From positions 620,001-684,000 of the forward strand of contig NZ_CP120639.1 in assembly GCF_029537235.1 (NCBI RefSeq): a stretch of DNA of 64,000 nucleotides, read 5' to 3'. Origin of the DNA: Rhizobium sp. 32-5/1 (lineage in GTDB: Bacteria; Pseudomonadota; Alphaproteobacteria; Rhizobiales; Rhizobiaceae). This document shows, in pieces, positions 44,785 to 53,768 of this stretch; position 1 is the first letter of the stretch; each line of letters begins with the position of its first letter. The notes under the pieces are model-generated. The model worked only from the letters and a program-made list of their open reading frames with translations, was not told the DNA's origin and did not search any database. Made by a program: the position numbers and the translations under genes.

Positions 44785-46776
44785 TCATGAGTGGCAGCAC
44801 GAGGCTCCTGCTTGGTCTCCGGCCGCCGACGCCTCCCGATTGTCCCTGCTCTGCTCATTCTTCCGAGCAGGTAGGTCCATGGCGATATTGCCGGCGAAGA
44901 AGCCGTTCGGCTTCAGTGTAAAGCCCGCATATTCAACTGGCATGATCGGGAAATCCTCCGGTTTGCAGACGTGGGTATGGCCAAAGGAATGCCACAGGAC
45001 GAGATCGGCATTGTCGATATTGCGGTTCTGCTGCACGTATTTCGGCAGACCGTCGCCGCCGGCATGGACATTGGGATAGTCGCCGCTCGCATATTTTTCG
45101 GCCGGATCGAAGGCGGTCACCCAGATGTGCTTCTTGGCGAAACCACCACGCCTCGCGATCGTCGAATCCTCCTGCGCCAGCATCAGTGGCGAGGGCATAA
45201 CCACCATCTTGTAGCCCGGCGCTTTGCCGACCGAGTTCTTGACATTGGGATTCTGCACCTTCCAGTAACGGCCGGTCTCGCCGTTGGCGATTGCCGGACT
45301 ATCGAGTTCGCGCTTCAGCACCTTTGTCATCGTGTCGAAGGCGTTGCCGTATGGGTTGTCTTCACCCCAGGGCCGCGGCAGGAACTCATGCTCGGTGACC
45401 GTGTTGGGGCCGCCGTCAATATCCATATGCAGGCGGGCATTGAAGAAATGCTGGTGGGTAGGCCCGCCGAGATTGTCGTCCACCATGCCGCCCCAACGAT
45501 AGGTTTCGCCGGAAGCGATGGCGGCCGTCTGGATGATACCTGTAAGCTTTGCTTCGAGCTGGATCGTGCCATCCTGGTAGAGGTACCAATAGAAGCCATA
45601 GTCATAATTGCCTACGGTGGTGAAGAAGGAGATCACCAGCCGCCGTGAACGCCGCATTTCAAAGATGCCGTTGCGGAATTCATAATGCTTCCACAGGACG
45701 CCGAAATCCTCCTCGTGCATACAGATGGCATTTTTCATGACGGTCGGCTGACCGAAATCATCAGCCGAGGGCACATCGAAATAATGGATATGGCCAAGGC
45801 AGTCACAGCCAAGCTCGAGGCAGTTTGCGAGACGACCGAGACCATATTCCCCGGCGTCGAAGGCGCTCTTCCAGTAGTGGTTCGCGGTCGGGTCAGCATA
45901 AGGCACCACCATCTCGGTCACGGAGGCGCGGAAGATCACCGGACGGAGCTTGCCGCCATCCCTGATTCCAAGCTCATGCAACACCAGACCTTCGCGCGGG
46001 GTGAAACCGACCCGAAAGCTCCAGTTTTGCCATTCGACCTTCCAGCCGTCGACCGAAAAGCTCGGTCCTTCCGGCTGAACGATATCGAGCGGTTTCACAT
46101 CCTTGCGGATATCCGGGAAGGCTTCCTGCCCGTAATTGCGTTTCTTCTTTGGTACGGGAACGATTTTCTCGTCATCGACGAGATCGACGACCTCATTCTT
46201 CACGAGATCGACCACCGCCACTACACCCTCGACCGGGTGGGCGTAACCATTGTCGCGGATATCCTCGCGCCAATAGGAAACAGCACGCACAATGCGGGCG
46301 CCCTTTTCGAAATCGCGACCGAAATAGCCTGAGGAAAAGGGATCAATCTGAACGAGTGGAATATCCTCGTCGGTGATCCCACGTTTCTTGACCGCGGCGA
46401 TCCAGCGTGGATCGGATTTGACGATGCCCTCCACTGCCTCAAACTCACAGAGCATGACGGGCGGCTGGCCATATGGCGCTTCCTCCAGCGGCAGCCGCGT
46501 GTGAGAGGTCACCGCCTTCCGACCCAGATCGACAATCGATTCATGGGTTTCACCCGTAGCGATATCCAGTGAAAGCACAAAAGCCAGGCGGGACAGCAAC
46601 TGACCAGCCCGGAAATTTGCCATCTCGGTCTTTGTCACCTCCTCCAGCCGTACCATGACAAAGCGAACTGTATCTGCGAGCGACTTTTCGTCCTTGAGGA
46701 TAGCGACGGCTTCCGCGATTTCCTCGAGGCTAAGAGGATCGAGGGGATATGTCTCGAGTTCGATAACGGCGTCCAT
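44785..46776 (-). CDS. tynA: Copper-containing primary amine oxidase (tyramine oxidase)
   Basis: A 663-residue copper amine oxidase. The topaquinone motif N-Y-D-Y is in TTVGNYDYGFYWYLYQ near residue 390, the base Asp lies about 90 residues earlier (YADPTANHYWKSAFDAGEYG), copper ligands are the His-x-His of THQHFFNARLHMD near 440 and the third His in LWHSFGHTHV near 605. It lacks a signal peptide and the extra domain of E. coli TynA, so it should be cytoplasmic, like the Arthrobacter histamine/phenylethylamine oxidases. It oxidises amines to aldehyde, ammonia and hydrogen peroxide. The AraC regulator and aldehyde dehydrogenase follow downstream; the small gene and permease lie upstream on the same strand. 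Confidence 0.96.
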   Translation of the reverse strand: MDAVIELETYPLDPLSLEEIAEAVAILKDEKSLADTVRFVMVRLEEVTKTEMANFRAGQLLSRLAFVLSLDIATGETHESIVDLGRKAVTSHTRLPLEEAPYGQPPVMLCEFEAVEGIVKSDPRWIAAVKKRGITDEDIPLVQIDPFSSGYFGRDFEKGARIVRAVSYWREDIRDNGYAHPVEGVVAVVDLVKNEVVDLVDDEKIVPVPKKKRNYGQEAFPDIRKDVKPLDIVQPEGPSFSVDGWKVEWQNWSFRVGFTPREGLVLHELGIRDGGKLRPVIFRASVTEMVVPYADPTANHYWKSAFDAGEYGLGRLANCLELGCDCLGHIHYFDVPSADDFGQPTVMKNAICMHEEDFGVLWKHYEFRNGIFEMRRSRRLVISFFTTVGNYDYGFYWYLYQDGTIQLEAKLTGIIQTAAIASGETYRWGGMVDDNLGGPTHQHFFNARLHMDIDGGPNTVTEHEFLPRPWGEDNPYGNAFDTMTKVLKRELDSPAIANGETGRYWKVQNPNVKNSVGKAPGYKMVVMPSPLMLAQEDSTIARRGGFAKKHIWVTAFDPAEKYASGDYPNVHAGGDGLPKYVQQNRNIDNADLVLWHSFGHTHVCKPEDFPIMPVEYAGFTLKPNGFFAGNIAMDLPARKNEQSRDNREASAAGDQAGASCCHS

Positions 46777-46852
46777 TACGGTTGCCTTTCCTATGCTTGA
46801 TCTCTGATCGTGTACGCGCCGCGCCTTTCGCGGCGAGCACTCGTGAAGGATG

Positions 46853-47023
46853 TCAGCCGCGCCCGGAACAAATGTCTGTCACGATCATCCGGTCACCATG
46901 GATGCAAAACGTCGAGCAGAAGGCGTGGGCCTCGGCAGCCACTACAAGGGTCGCGACCACGATGACGGCGAACAGAAACGCCAGCAGGCGGTCCGAGGGA
47001 TAGAGAGAAATTGAGGCGGTCAT
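46853..47023 (-). CDS. Small membrane or exported Cys-containing protein
   Basis: A 56-residue protein starting at ATG 47023, overlapping the permease stop by ATGA. Residues about 13-32 are strongly hydrophobic (LLAFLFAVIVVATLVVAA), followed by EAHAFCSTFCIHGD and ICSGRG with three cysteines and one histidine. It could be a one-span membrane protein or a secreted peptide with cleavage after AEAHA. I recognise no family. It lies between the permease and the copper amine oxidase gene and could be a permease subunit or metal-handling helper; both are guesses. Coupled translation is the best reason to accept it as real. Confidence 0.6.
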   Translation of the reverse strand: MTASISLYPSDRLLAFLFAVIVVATLVVAAEAHAFCSTFCIHGDRMIVTDICSGRG

Positions 47024-48462
47024 TCGAAAGCCTTTCCAAGCGATGCATAGACATCCGGACTGATCTTCTTCACGCGCATCGCAAAGGCTGCGCCAAGAAG
47101 CCCGATGCCGACGATGAAGTAGGGGAAGGCTTTCACGATCAGGCTTTCGCTGCCGGAAAGCAGGGACAGATTGGCTGTCACCAGTGCCAAAGCCCCGAGA
47201 AGTCCAAACAGGCTGAGACCTGGTGCGATTGTCGTGGTCCAGACTGAGTGCACCGTCGCTCTCTTTCGGAAGAACAGGATGACAGCAATCGACACGAGCA
47301 CCTGTACGGCCAGGATACCGATGACCGCGAGCGCCGACATCCAGGAAAAGACAACCGTGTAAGGATCGGCACCGCCGAAGACGAAGAGCGCCAGTACTAC
47401 AGTTGCAATTACGCTTTGAAGCAGGCCAGCCACATGGGGCGAACCATGCTTCCCGTGCACCTTTCCAAGCGCTTTGTGCGCCAAGCCTTCTCGGCCGAGG
47501 GCGAAAAAGTAGCGGTTGAGCGTATTGTGGAAGGAGAGAACGCAGGCAAACAGGCTGGTGATCAAGAATATATTCATGACTTGCGAAGACCAAGAGCCAA
47601 GCACCGCGTCGGCCGCCACGAAATAGAACGTTTCAAGTCCGTTCGCGGCCGTTTCCTGTACCTTCGCAGGGCCGTAGAACTGTACGATTGCCCACGTCGA
47701 GAAGGCGTAGAACAACGTGATCAGCAGGACCGCCACATAGGTCGCCCGCGGGATTGTCTTTTCCGGATTTTCCGCTTCTTCGCCGAAGATCGCCGTTGCT
47801 TCGAAGCCAATGAATGAGCCGATGACGAAGACGAGCGCAACACCGAGGCCGGGCGCAAAGACGGTCGACGGCGCAAAGGAAGCAGCTCCGATGCCTTCCG
47901 GCCCGCCACCGGCGAGCAGAATACCGATGTCGAGGAGAAGCAGTATGGCAATCTCCGCGATCATGCAAACGCCGAGAATGGCTCCGGAAAAAGCAATGTT
48001 ACGCTGACCGCAGAAATGAACGATGACAATGGCCGCGAAGGCGTAAGCCCACCAGGGCAGGCTCACCCCGAGTGGAGCGAGTGTCCCGGATATGAACACT
48101 CCGAACAGAGCGTAGATGGCGATCTGCACCGCGCTGTAAGTAACAAGCGCCATCAGCGCGCCACCTACTCCGGCCGGCTTTCCGATCCCCTGTGCGATAT
48201 AGGTATAGAATGCGCCAGCCCCGCCGACATATCTGCTCATTGCCGTGAACCCGACAGAGAAGACCAAATAGAGGAGCCCAGACAGCACGAAGGCGCCGGG
48301 AACGCCTGCCCCATTGCCGAAGGCGAAGGCCGCTGGCGAAGCACCAACGACCGCTGTGAGTGGTGCCGCCGCGGCGACCACGAAGAAGACAATGTGAGCG
48401 AGACCGACCGAATTCTTTGCCAGCCGGACGGAGGACTGGTCTGCAGTTATGATTTTGGACAT
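47020..48462 (-). CDS. APC-family amino acid/amine permease
   Basis: About 480 residues with some 12 membrane segments (for instance HIVFFVVAAAAPLTAVVG, FVIGSFIGFEATAIFGEEA). The second segment pair with GFEATAIFGEEAENPEKTIPRAT is the hallmark of APC transporters (the E-x-x-x-P-x-x-x-I-P-R-A loop). The frame opens at 48780, but the ATG at 48462 (MSKIITADQ) has a GAGGGG ribosome site 5 bases away and starts just before TM1. It probably imports the amine consumed by TynA. First gene of the amine module, with a 396-base region upstream. Confidence 0.9.
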   Translation of the reverse strand: MSKIITADQSSVRLAKNSVGLAHIVFFVVAAAAPLTAVVGASPAAFAFGNGAGVPGAFVLSGLLYLVFSVGFTAMSRYVGGAGAFYTYIAQGIGKPAGVGGALMALVTYSAVQIAIYALFGVFISGTLAPLGVSLPWWAYAFAAIVIVHFCGQRNIAFSGAILGVCMIAEIAILLLLDIGILLAGGGPEGIGAASFAPSTVFAPGLGVALVFVIGSFIGFEATAIFGEEAENPEKTIPRATYVAVLLITLFYAFSTWAIVQFYGPAKVQETAANGLETFYFVAADAVLGSWSSQVMNIFLITSLFACVLSFHNTLNRYFFALGREGLAHKALGKVHGKHGSPHVAGLLQSVIATVVLALFVFGGADPYTVVFSWMSALAVIGILAVQVLVSIAVILFFRKRATVHSVWTTTIAPGLSLFGLLGALALVTANLSLLSGSESLIVKAFPYFIVGIGLLGAAFAMRVKKISPDVYASLGKAFE

Positions 48463-48858
48463 GGAACCCCTCATTTTTTGATAATTTCCGAAAACGCTAA
48501 TCTTATTTTCGGGGTTCTTAAATTGCTTGGTGCGCCAATAACTCGATATGTTACGCCACAAATGACTAAACATTAGGCGGTCTTTGCCAGCGTTCGAGAT
48601 CAGGGCATTATTCTGCACAAAGGCCACCCGCGTTGATCTGGGTTCGACAAGAATCCCGTTGTGGATTTCTCCGACGATGTTCGACACAATCGCCCGGAAG
48701 AGGAGTTTAGGGCCATAATCTGCATCAGGATAAGCTGGCATTTCCCAACTTAAGGAAGCCCGGGCAGCAACTGACGTCATCGAGCGACCGGGATTTGCAC
48801 TCGGGCGCTCTCCGAGCGATTCATGATGAGGGCCAATGCGCCAGAAACGGATCGAGCG
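48463..48858. promoter_or_regulatory. Upstream region of the amine module
   Basis: 396 bases between the permease start and the end of the FAD oxidoreductase gene (both minus strand). It is AT-rich around 48475-48560 and must carry the promoter and activator sites of the permease-tynA unit. An in-frame extension of the permease (to 48780) covers much of it, but shows no membrane or domain features, so I treat it as non-coding. Confidence 0.45.
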
Positions 48859-50263
48859 CTAGAAGCGAGATCCGAGATACAGATTGGGATCGACGAACCT
48901 CGTGGTTTCATTCGATACGAGCTCAGCCACCAGTTGGGCGGCTGCGGGGGCCATTGACAGGCCATGGCCAGACATACCCGAAGCCACCACGAGGCCTGGG
49001 ATTTTCTCGATCTTCTCGATGATCGGAGCTGAATCGGGCGTTGTGTCAATCACGCCCCCCACTCCTCCAAAGTTTCAACATTCTTTGCGGCAGGAAATGC
49101 CTTTTTGAAAGATGCGAGCGCTTTAGAGGGAAGGTCATGCCTTGGCGTTGGCATCAGAATCCGATGTTCTTCAAACACGGTCTTCTCATCGTTCGACCAT
49201 GTTTTTTTATCATGAAGTCGTCGAATAATTCCCGGTTTGGCTGCAGAGACACGTGCCCCCAATTGGCCACCACGGCCGACGCAAATTGTCGGGCAAATCT
49301 AAAATTATCCGGCAATAAAGGAGCAAGCACGTTAGGAATTCCTATGGAGAAACCGCCGCTTGCTTCCTTGCGCCACGGCGTCCCCGCGCCACTTCCAGAG
49401 GCGAGTGGACTACCGTTAAAATCAGGAATTCTCAGCATGAAGGAGTAGATGCGCAGCAGCGGTAGATCAACACCGAGATTTTGCATGAATAATCGCGTCC
49501 AAGCCCCGCCTGCTATGACTGCCGCCTGGCAATTAACGGTACCTCGTTCAGTGGCCACACCTGAGACGGCCCCTGCTGACGTTTCTATCCCGCGGACGGC
49601 ACATTGTTGAACTATTTTCAGTCCATTCTTGCTGAGCAGATTGGCGATACGCGGGACGGCGGCTGAAGGCTCGACACTGCCATCGAGGGGCTGGATCACC
49701 GCAGCGTGCCAAGAGCGGCTTGCCCCGCCCGGCAAATAGTGAGCCAGCGCTTCTCCCTTGAGAATTTTTACCGCTGTGCCGCCGTATTCCGAATGCTCTC
49801 TTGCCCACTGCTCCCATCGCGCGACCGCAGTATCGTCCTTGCACTCGTACAAGAGACCGCTTTGGCGGTAAGTGGTATCGATAGAAAGCTTGGCGTTGAT
49901 GCGCCGCCAAAATTCACCACTGGGTGCTGACAGTCCAAGGCGCGCAGGACCGTCACCCAAAGAGGAGATCCATCCGAACGCCCGTGAAGTCTGCTCAGCG
50001 GCAATTTGTCCCTTCTCGAGCAACACGACGTCGTAGCCCTTTTCCTGCAGCATCATAGCTGAGAGAACACCCATGATACCGCCGCCAATCACAGCGACAT
50101 CGACCTTATCAGGCAGTTTATCAGAGGAAATGACTGCCTCCGCTCGACTAACGCCCGGGCTTTGCAGGAGTGACGGCCGCGAAAACAAATATGCTGCACC
50201 CGCGGCGCTGACTGCTGCCGCGCCTCCGCCTGTGATCACAAATTGACGTCGGCTCAAAGACAT
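48859..50263 (-). CDS. Tat-exported FAD-dependent oxidoreductase (DadA/glycine-oxidase fold), frame broken twice
   Basis: With a base restored in the T run 49202-49208 and the C run 49055-49060 the protein has about 468 residues. It begins MSLSRRQFVITGGG, a clear twin-arginine signal (S-R-R-Q-F-V plus hydrophobic stretch), then after about 65 residues VDVAVIGGGIMGVLSAMML for FAD binding, CQAAVIAGGAWTRLF in the middle, and a C-terminal GVIDTTPDSAPII with GLVVASGMSGHGLSMAP, the DAO-family end. These enzymes oxidise amino acids or amines. An exported member suggests periplasmic oxidation of D-amino acids or N-methylated amines. Start at 50263 has GAGGT 5 bases before. It is on the same strand as the amine module. 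Confidence 0.85.
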
Positions 50264-50380
50264 TCTTACCTCATTGAAATACGGGCAAGGCAGACTTCCC
50301 ATGCGCTTGTTTGAGCTATCGCTTCTGACTTGACTCTTGCTTAGGTGGAAGGGAGGAGAAGCTGTTGTTGGCTGCTTTCC

Positions 50381-50803
50381 TTACTTGCTCTCGACAAGCC
50401 GGGTCAGCGCTCGACTGAAAGCGTCTCCATCGACGCCGAGTTCGATCAGAAGCTCCGTCTGGAAGTCCTCCGCAATACGTCCGAGGCGCTGCATAAGATC
50501 CCTGCCCTGCTCAGTCAGTTCGAGCGCAACGAGCCTCTGATCCTGAGTATGAAGGGATTTCGCAAGATAGCTGGCTTGCGAAAGACTATCTGCAGCACGG
50601 CTCACAACGGACTTCTCCAGATTCACCTTGGCAACAATATCACGCACACTAAGGGCCCCTGAACCGTTTAGGTGTGCGAGCACGCGCCACTCCGGTATCG
50701 AAAGTCCGGCCTCTGTTTTATAAAGCGCGGCAAAACGTCGGCTTACCTGCGCAGCCGCTATATTGAGACGGTAGGGAACGAAATCGTTGAGATGAAATGT
50801 CAC
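50381..50803 (-). CDS. MarR-family regulator, paralogue of the hmgA-linked one
   Basis: A 140-residue MarR protein. Opening VTFHLNDFVPYRLN aligns with the other one's opening DFDLEQFLPFRLN, then LSIPEWRVLAHLNGSGALSVRDI, LEKSVVSRAADSLSQ and the wing TQDQRLVALELT, with the conserved D-x-R. GTG at 50803 with GGAG upstream is preferred; the frame opens 15 codons earlier. It is divergent from a partial hmgA copy, with two palindromes between (50881-50920), mirroring the arrangement at 41.3 kb. It probably arose by duplication of an hmgA-marR pair. Confidence 0.85.
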   Translation of the reverse strand: MTFHLNDFVPYRLNIAAAQVSRRFAALYKTEAGLSIPEWRVLAHLNGSGALSVRDIVAKVNLEKSVVSRAADSLSQASYLAKSLHTQDQRLVALELTEQGRDLMQRLGRIAEDFQTELLIELGVDGDAFSRALTRLVESK

Positions 50804-50880
50804 TGACGTCTCCGAAAACGTGAAACAAAAAGATACCGACGAGCACAACGAATTCCTTACTGGAGATTTAGCATTGACAT

Positions 50881-50920
50881 CGTTGCTGTTGCAACGTTTA
50901 TTCGTTGCGTTGGCAACGAA
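50881..50920. promoter_or_regulatory. Two tandem MarR-type operators
   Basis: Two perfect inverted repeats, CGTTGC-TGTT-GCAACG (50881-50896) and TTCGTTGC-GTTG-GCAACGAA (50901-50920), with centres 22 bases apart, i.e. on the same face of the helix. They lie between the divergent marR and partial hmgA. Half-site GTTGC differs by one base from GTTAC near the first hmgA. Confidence 0.7.
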
Positions 50921-50935
50921 TCTGGGGGCTCGCCT

Positions 50936-51292
50936 TTGGACATGCAGGAGGCGCGGAAGACCATGACCGGTCTCGGTAACGCAACAGGTGTCGCTAAAGG
51001 CTATATGCCCGGCCTTGGTAACGACTTTGAGACAGAAGCCCTCCCTGATGCCCTAACTCAGAGACAGAATTCGCCCCAAACGTGTAACTATGGGCTCTAC
51101 GCCGAGCAGTTGTCCGGCACGGCTTTCACGGCATCACGCGGGCAAAATGAGCGCACGTGGTGCTACCGCATAAGGCCTTCCATTCATCACACCGGAAGCT
51201 TTAAGCCCGTCGACACACCATACTGGAAAACGGCGCCGAACATCCCCCAACCTGACAAGGGATTTGTTACAGACGGGTCATTTTGGAAGTGA
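50936..51292 (+). pseudogene. hmgA: Truncated homogentisate 1,2-dioxygenase, N-terminal quarter only
   Basis: 118 residues whose middle matches the start of HmgA: YMPGLGNDFETEALPDALTQ, CNYGLYAEQLSGTAF and WCYRIRPSIHH, up to about residue 100. Then similarity fades and a stop comes at 51292. No frame further downstream continues the enzyme, so this is a true truncation and not the one-base break seen elsewhere. All iron ligands are in the missing part, so it cannot be active. It is divergent from a MarR gene and retains a strong operator pair. It may be a relic, or a decoy target kept for its regulatory region. Confidence 0.85.
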
Positions 51293-51364
51293 ATACTCTT
51301 CGCGCTAGTCGCTAACGTCGATAATTGAGATAGGCCAGAAAAAAATTGGAGCTATAGTATCGAG

Positions 51365-52203
51365 ATGATGGATCAAGAGCTGCAGTATCGAGCCGGCCGG
51401 AGTGCCCCCTGTTTTCCTATCGAAGTGGCCGAGTTCGACGGGCGAGCCGCGTCAAGATCGATCCACGCCTTTCTTCCCAAGCTGGTGGATGCCTGTGGGC
51501 TCCCAACTTTTGAACCCCGCGTCGCTCAGGTCGCAAAGCAGGCTCTTGACTGCGACCATGTCACTGGCCTTTCCTTCCGGACCGACGAACCGCCGGTCGT
51601 CGTATGCATGTCTTCGGTGGACGAGCACAACCCGGTTCGTCGGGTAAGTGGGCCTTACGTCGCAGCGCACTGGTGTAACGACCCAACAAATCTATTTCTT
51701 TTGAGAAATTCAAGCGCGAGAATGTCTACCTCATTTTCATGTCGGAAGATCAGGTCGCAGATGAGCGCTACCGGCACGACTGCTTTACTTCCACAGGTGT
51801 TAAACACCGTGTTTCACTTCTAAAGTGGCACGAACGAGGGATAATTAAGCTAAGCTTTCACAGGACGGAAAGAGCAGGCCCCTTTTCTGCTGACGCTATG
51901 AACGAGATCGTTCCTTGGGCCGAGGTGCTGGCGTCTCTCCTTATAAAGCACGACCTCGTTCGTCCTAGCCCAAGGAGCGGAATCGAAGCCGTCGAGCGTT
52001 ACAAACTTTCGATTGGCATATACTGTCCGGAACTAACAACACGGGAACGGGAGGTATGTGGACTGATCGCTGTTGGCCTGAGTTCCGAAGCGATCGCCTT
52101 GACCCTTAGCGTAAGCGTCAACACCGTCCTGACGTTCAGACGCCGTGCCTACACAAAGCTGTCGATCTCGAGCCAAAATGAGTTGATGCGGATCCTTTTG
52201 TAA
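51365..52203 (+). CDS. LuxR-type transcriptional regulator, frame broken once
   Basis: About 279 residues after restoring one T in the run 51699-51702 (join DPTNLFLF then EKFKRENVYLIFMS). The C-terminal GerE domain is clear: LTTREREVCGLIAVGLSSEA and LSVSVNTVLTFRRRAYTKLSISSQNEL. It is clearly similar to the regulator at 28332 in the recognition helix. The N-terminal domain is unassigned. It sits convergent to the aminotransferase gene at 52409 and near the minus-strand catabolic run, which is its likely target. Confidence 0.85.
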
Positions 52204-52408
52204 CAAGCTTTGTCGACGGACGAGTGCTTCGCCAGCTTATTACTGTTATTGCCACGTTTGCGAGTCGGCTGCTCCGCCGCTGTGCCTGGGTTTGCTGGTC
52301 CTACCAGCTACACTCTGCCGGCCTTTACGAGAGGTGAATGAATGAGGCAGGATCGCAATAACCTTAGCCGCCGCGTGCGGGGCAGGAACCCCCGGAACTC
52401 ATACCACC

Positions 52409-53602
52409 TTACTTCCGGATAACGTCGGCTAATGCATCTGCGACCTGGCGTGTTGCCGGGCCTGACATGCCTGCCAGGTTGATTCTGCCGTTCCCAGGCA
52501 TATAGATTGCGTGACGCTCCTGCAGCAGCTCAACAGCATCTCTCGATACCGGCAAGAGCGAAAACATACCGTTCTGGCCCTCCATGAAATCAAAACGCTC
52601 GTCTCCCAGTCGGGTCCGGAGTTCTTCAGCAAATGTGCGTCGCGTCTCCTTTACTTGGATCCTCATTATTTCAAGCTCTTCTTCCCATACAGTTTTCAAT
52701 GAAGCAGACCTGAGAATCTCAGCAACAACCGCTGCGCCGTGATGAGGCGGCATGGAATACAAGCCTCGGGCCACGACCACGAGGCTCTCGACAGCGAGGC
52801 GCACTGCCGGTCCGTCTTTGCTCATCACAACCGCGCAGCCAACACGGTCGCGATAAACGCCGAAATTCTTGGAGAACGAATAGGCAAGCATGAGCTCGGG
52901 GAGTTTGCGGGCAAGAATCCTTGCTGAGAGAGCATCCTCTTTGAGCCCTGCGCCAAATCCTTGGTAGGCTATATCAAGGAATGGGATCAGGTTGCGCTCC
53001 AGCAGAATGTCCGCCAGTTCATTCCACTCTTGTTCACTCAAATCTGCGCCCGTCGGATTCTGGCAGCAACCGTGGAGCAAAATCACATCGCCCGATTTCG
53101 CGCCCTGCAAGTCATTGGTCAGGCTCTCGAAATCAGCCAAGCCCCTTTCACGATCATAGTGTCGGTAAGTTTTCCACTTGAGGCCTGCTGCTGAAACGAT
53201 TGTGAAGTGTGGGGCCCATGTCTCTTCGCTGATCCAGACGGTCGCATCAGGCCTTGCGAGCTTAGTCAACTCGGCCAGTAGTCTGACCGCGGCAGCTCCA
53301 CCAGGAGTTTGAAGAGCGGCGAAACGCTGGGCGTCTGTATCGTCTCCAAACACAAGTCGGATGCACTCTTCGTTGAACGGCGCATAGCCGCTTAGGCCTT
53401 CATAGGCCTTGCTGGCTTCGGTTTCGAAGAGGAGCGCTTGGGCTTGCTGAACGGCTTTCATAACGGGGGTTCTGCCGTTCACATCTTTGAACACTCCCAC
53501 TCCCAAATCGAGCTTCTGGGCCCGGGGATCCGCTCGATATTTTGCGGTCAGCTGGAAGACTGGGTCGGGAGCAGAGGGGTTGAGGGCTAGAAAAAGTGAC
53601 AT
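52409..53602 (-). CDS. Aromatic/aspartate-type aminotransferase (class I, AspC/TyrB-like)
   Basis: A 397-residue PLP aminotransferase. The family's Ia features are seen: opening SLFLALNPSAPDPVFQL, LDLGVGVFKD, the tip LQTPGGAAAVRLLAEL, HGCCQNPTGADLSEQEW, and the PLP lysine in LAYSFSKNFGVYRDRVG. TyrB and related enzymes transaminate Tyr, Phe and Trp as well as Asp. It is last in the minus-strand series starting at 62686, 166 bases after the ThDP enzyme gene, and belongs to a subclass unrelated in detail to the HisC-like enzyme at 27017. Likely makes an aromatic keto acid for the neighbouring ThDP enzyme. Intact. Confidence 0.93.
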   Translation of the reverse strand: MSLFLALNPSAPDPVFQLTAKYRADPRAQKLDLGVGVFKDVNGRTPVMKAVQQAQALLFETEASKAYEGLSGYAPFNEECIRLVFGDDTDAQRFAALQTPGGAAAVRLLAELTKLARPDATVWISEETWAPHFTIVSAAGLKWKTYRHYDRERGLADFESLTNDLQGAKSGDVILLHGCCQNPTGADLSEQEWNELADILLERNLIPFLDIAYQGFGAGLKEDALSARILARKLPELMLAYSFSKNFGVYRDRVGCAVVMSKDGPAVRLAVESLVVVARGLYSMPPHHGAAVVAEILRSASLKTVWEEELEIMRIQVKETRRTFAEELRTRLGDERFDFMEGQNGMFSLLPVSRDAVELLQERHAIYMPGNGRINLAGMSGPATRQVADALADVIRK

Positions 53603-53768
53603 CTTAGCAACTCCAATAGGAATAGGAAACGGTAACGCCGTGAGACGCTTTGCAGCTCTGGAAGCGAGAACTCTCGGCGCACGTTGATTCGCACCGAACT
53701 TAGGACGATCGACATTTCCGATATGACAATGGCATTATTCGACGACCGCGCGTGCAGAACTAGAAGGT

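Noticed and set aside
50936..51300. Truncated hmgA as another one-base break
   Set aside because: All three downstream frames were read; none continues with HmgA-like sequence, so it is a true truncation.
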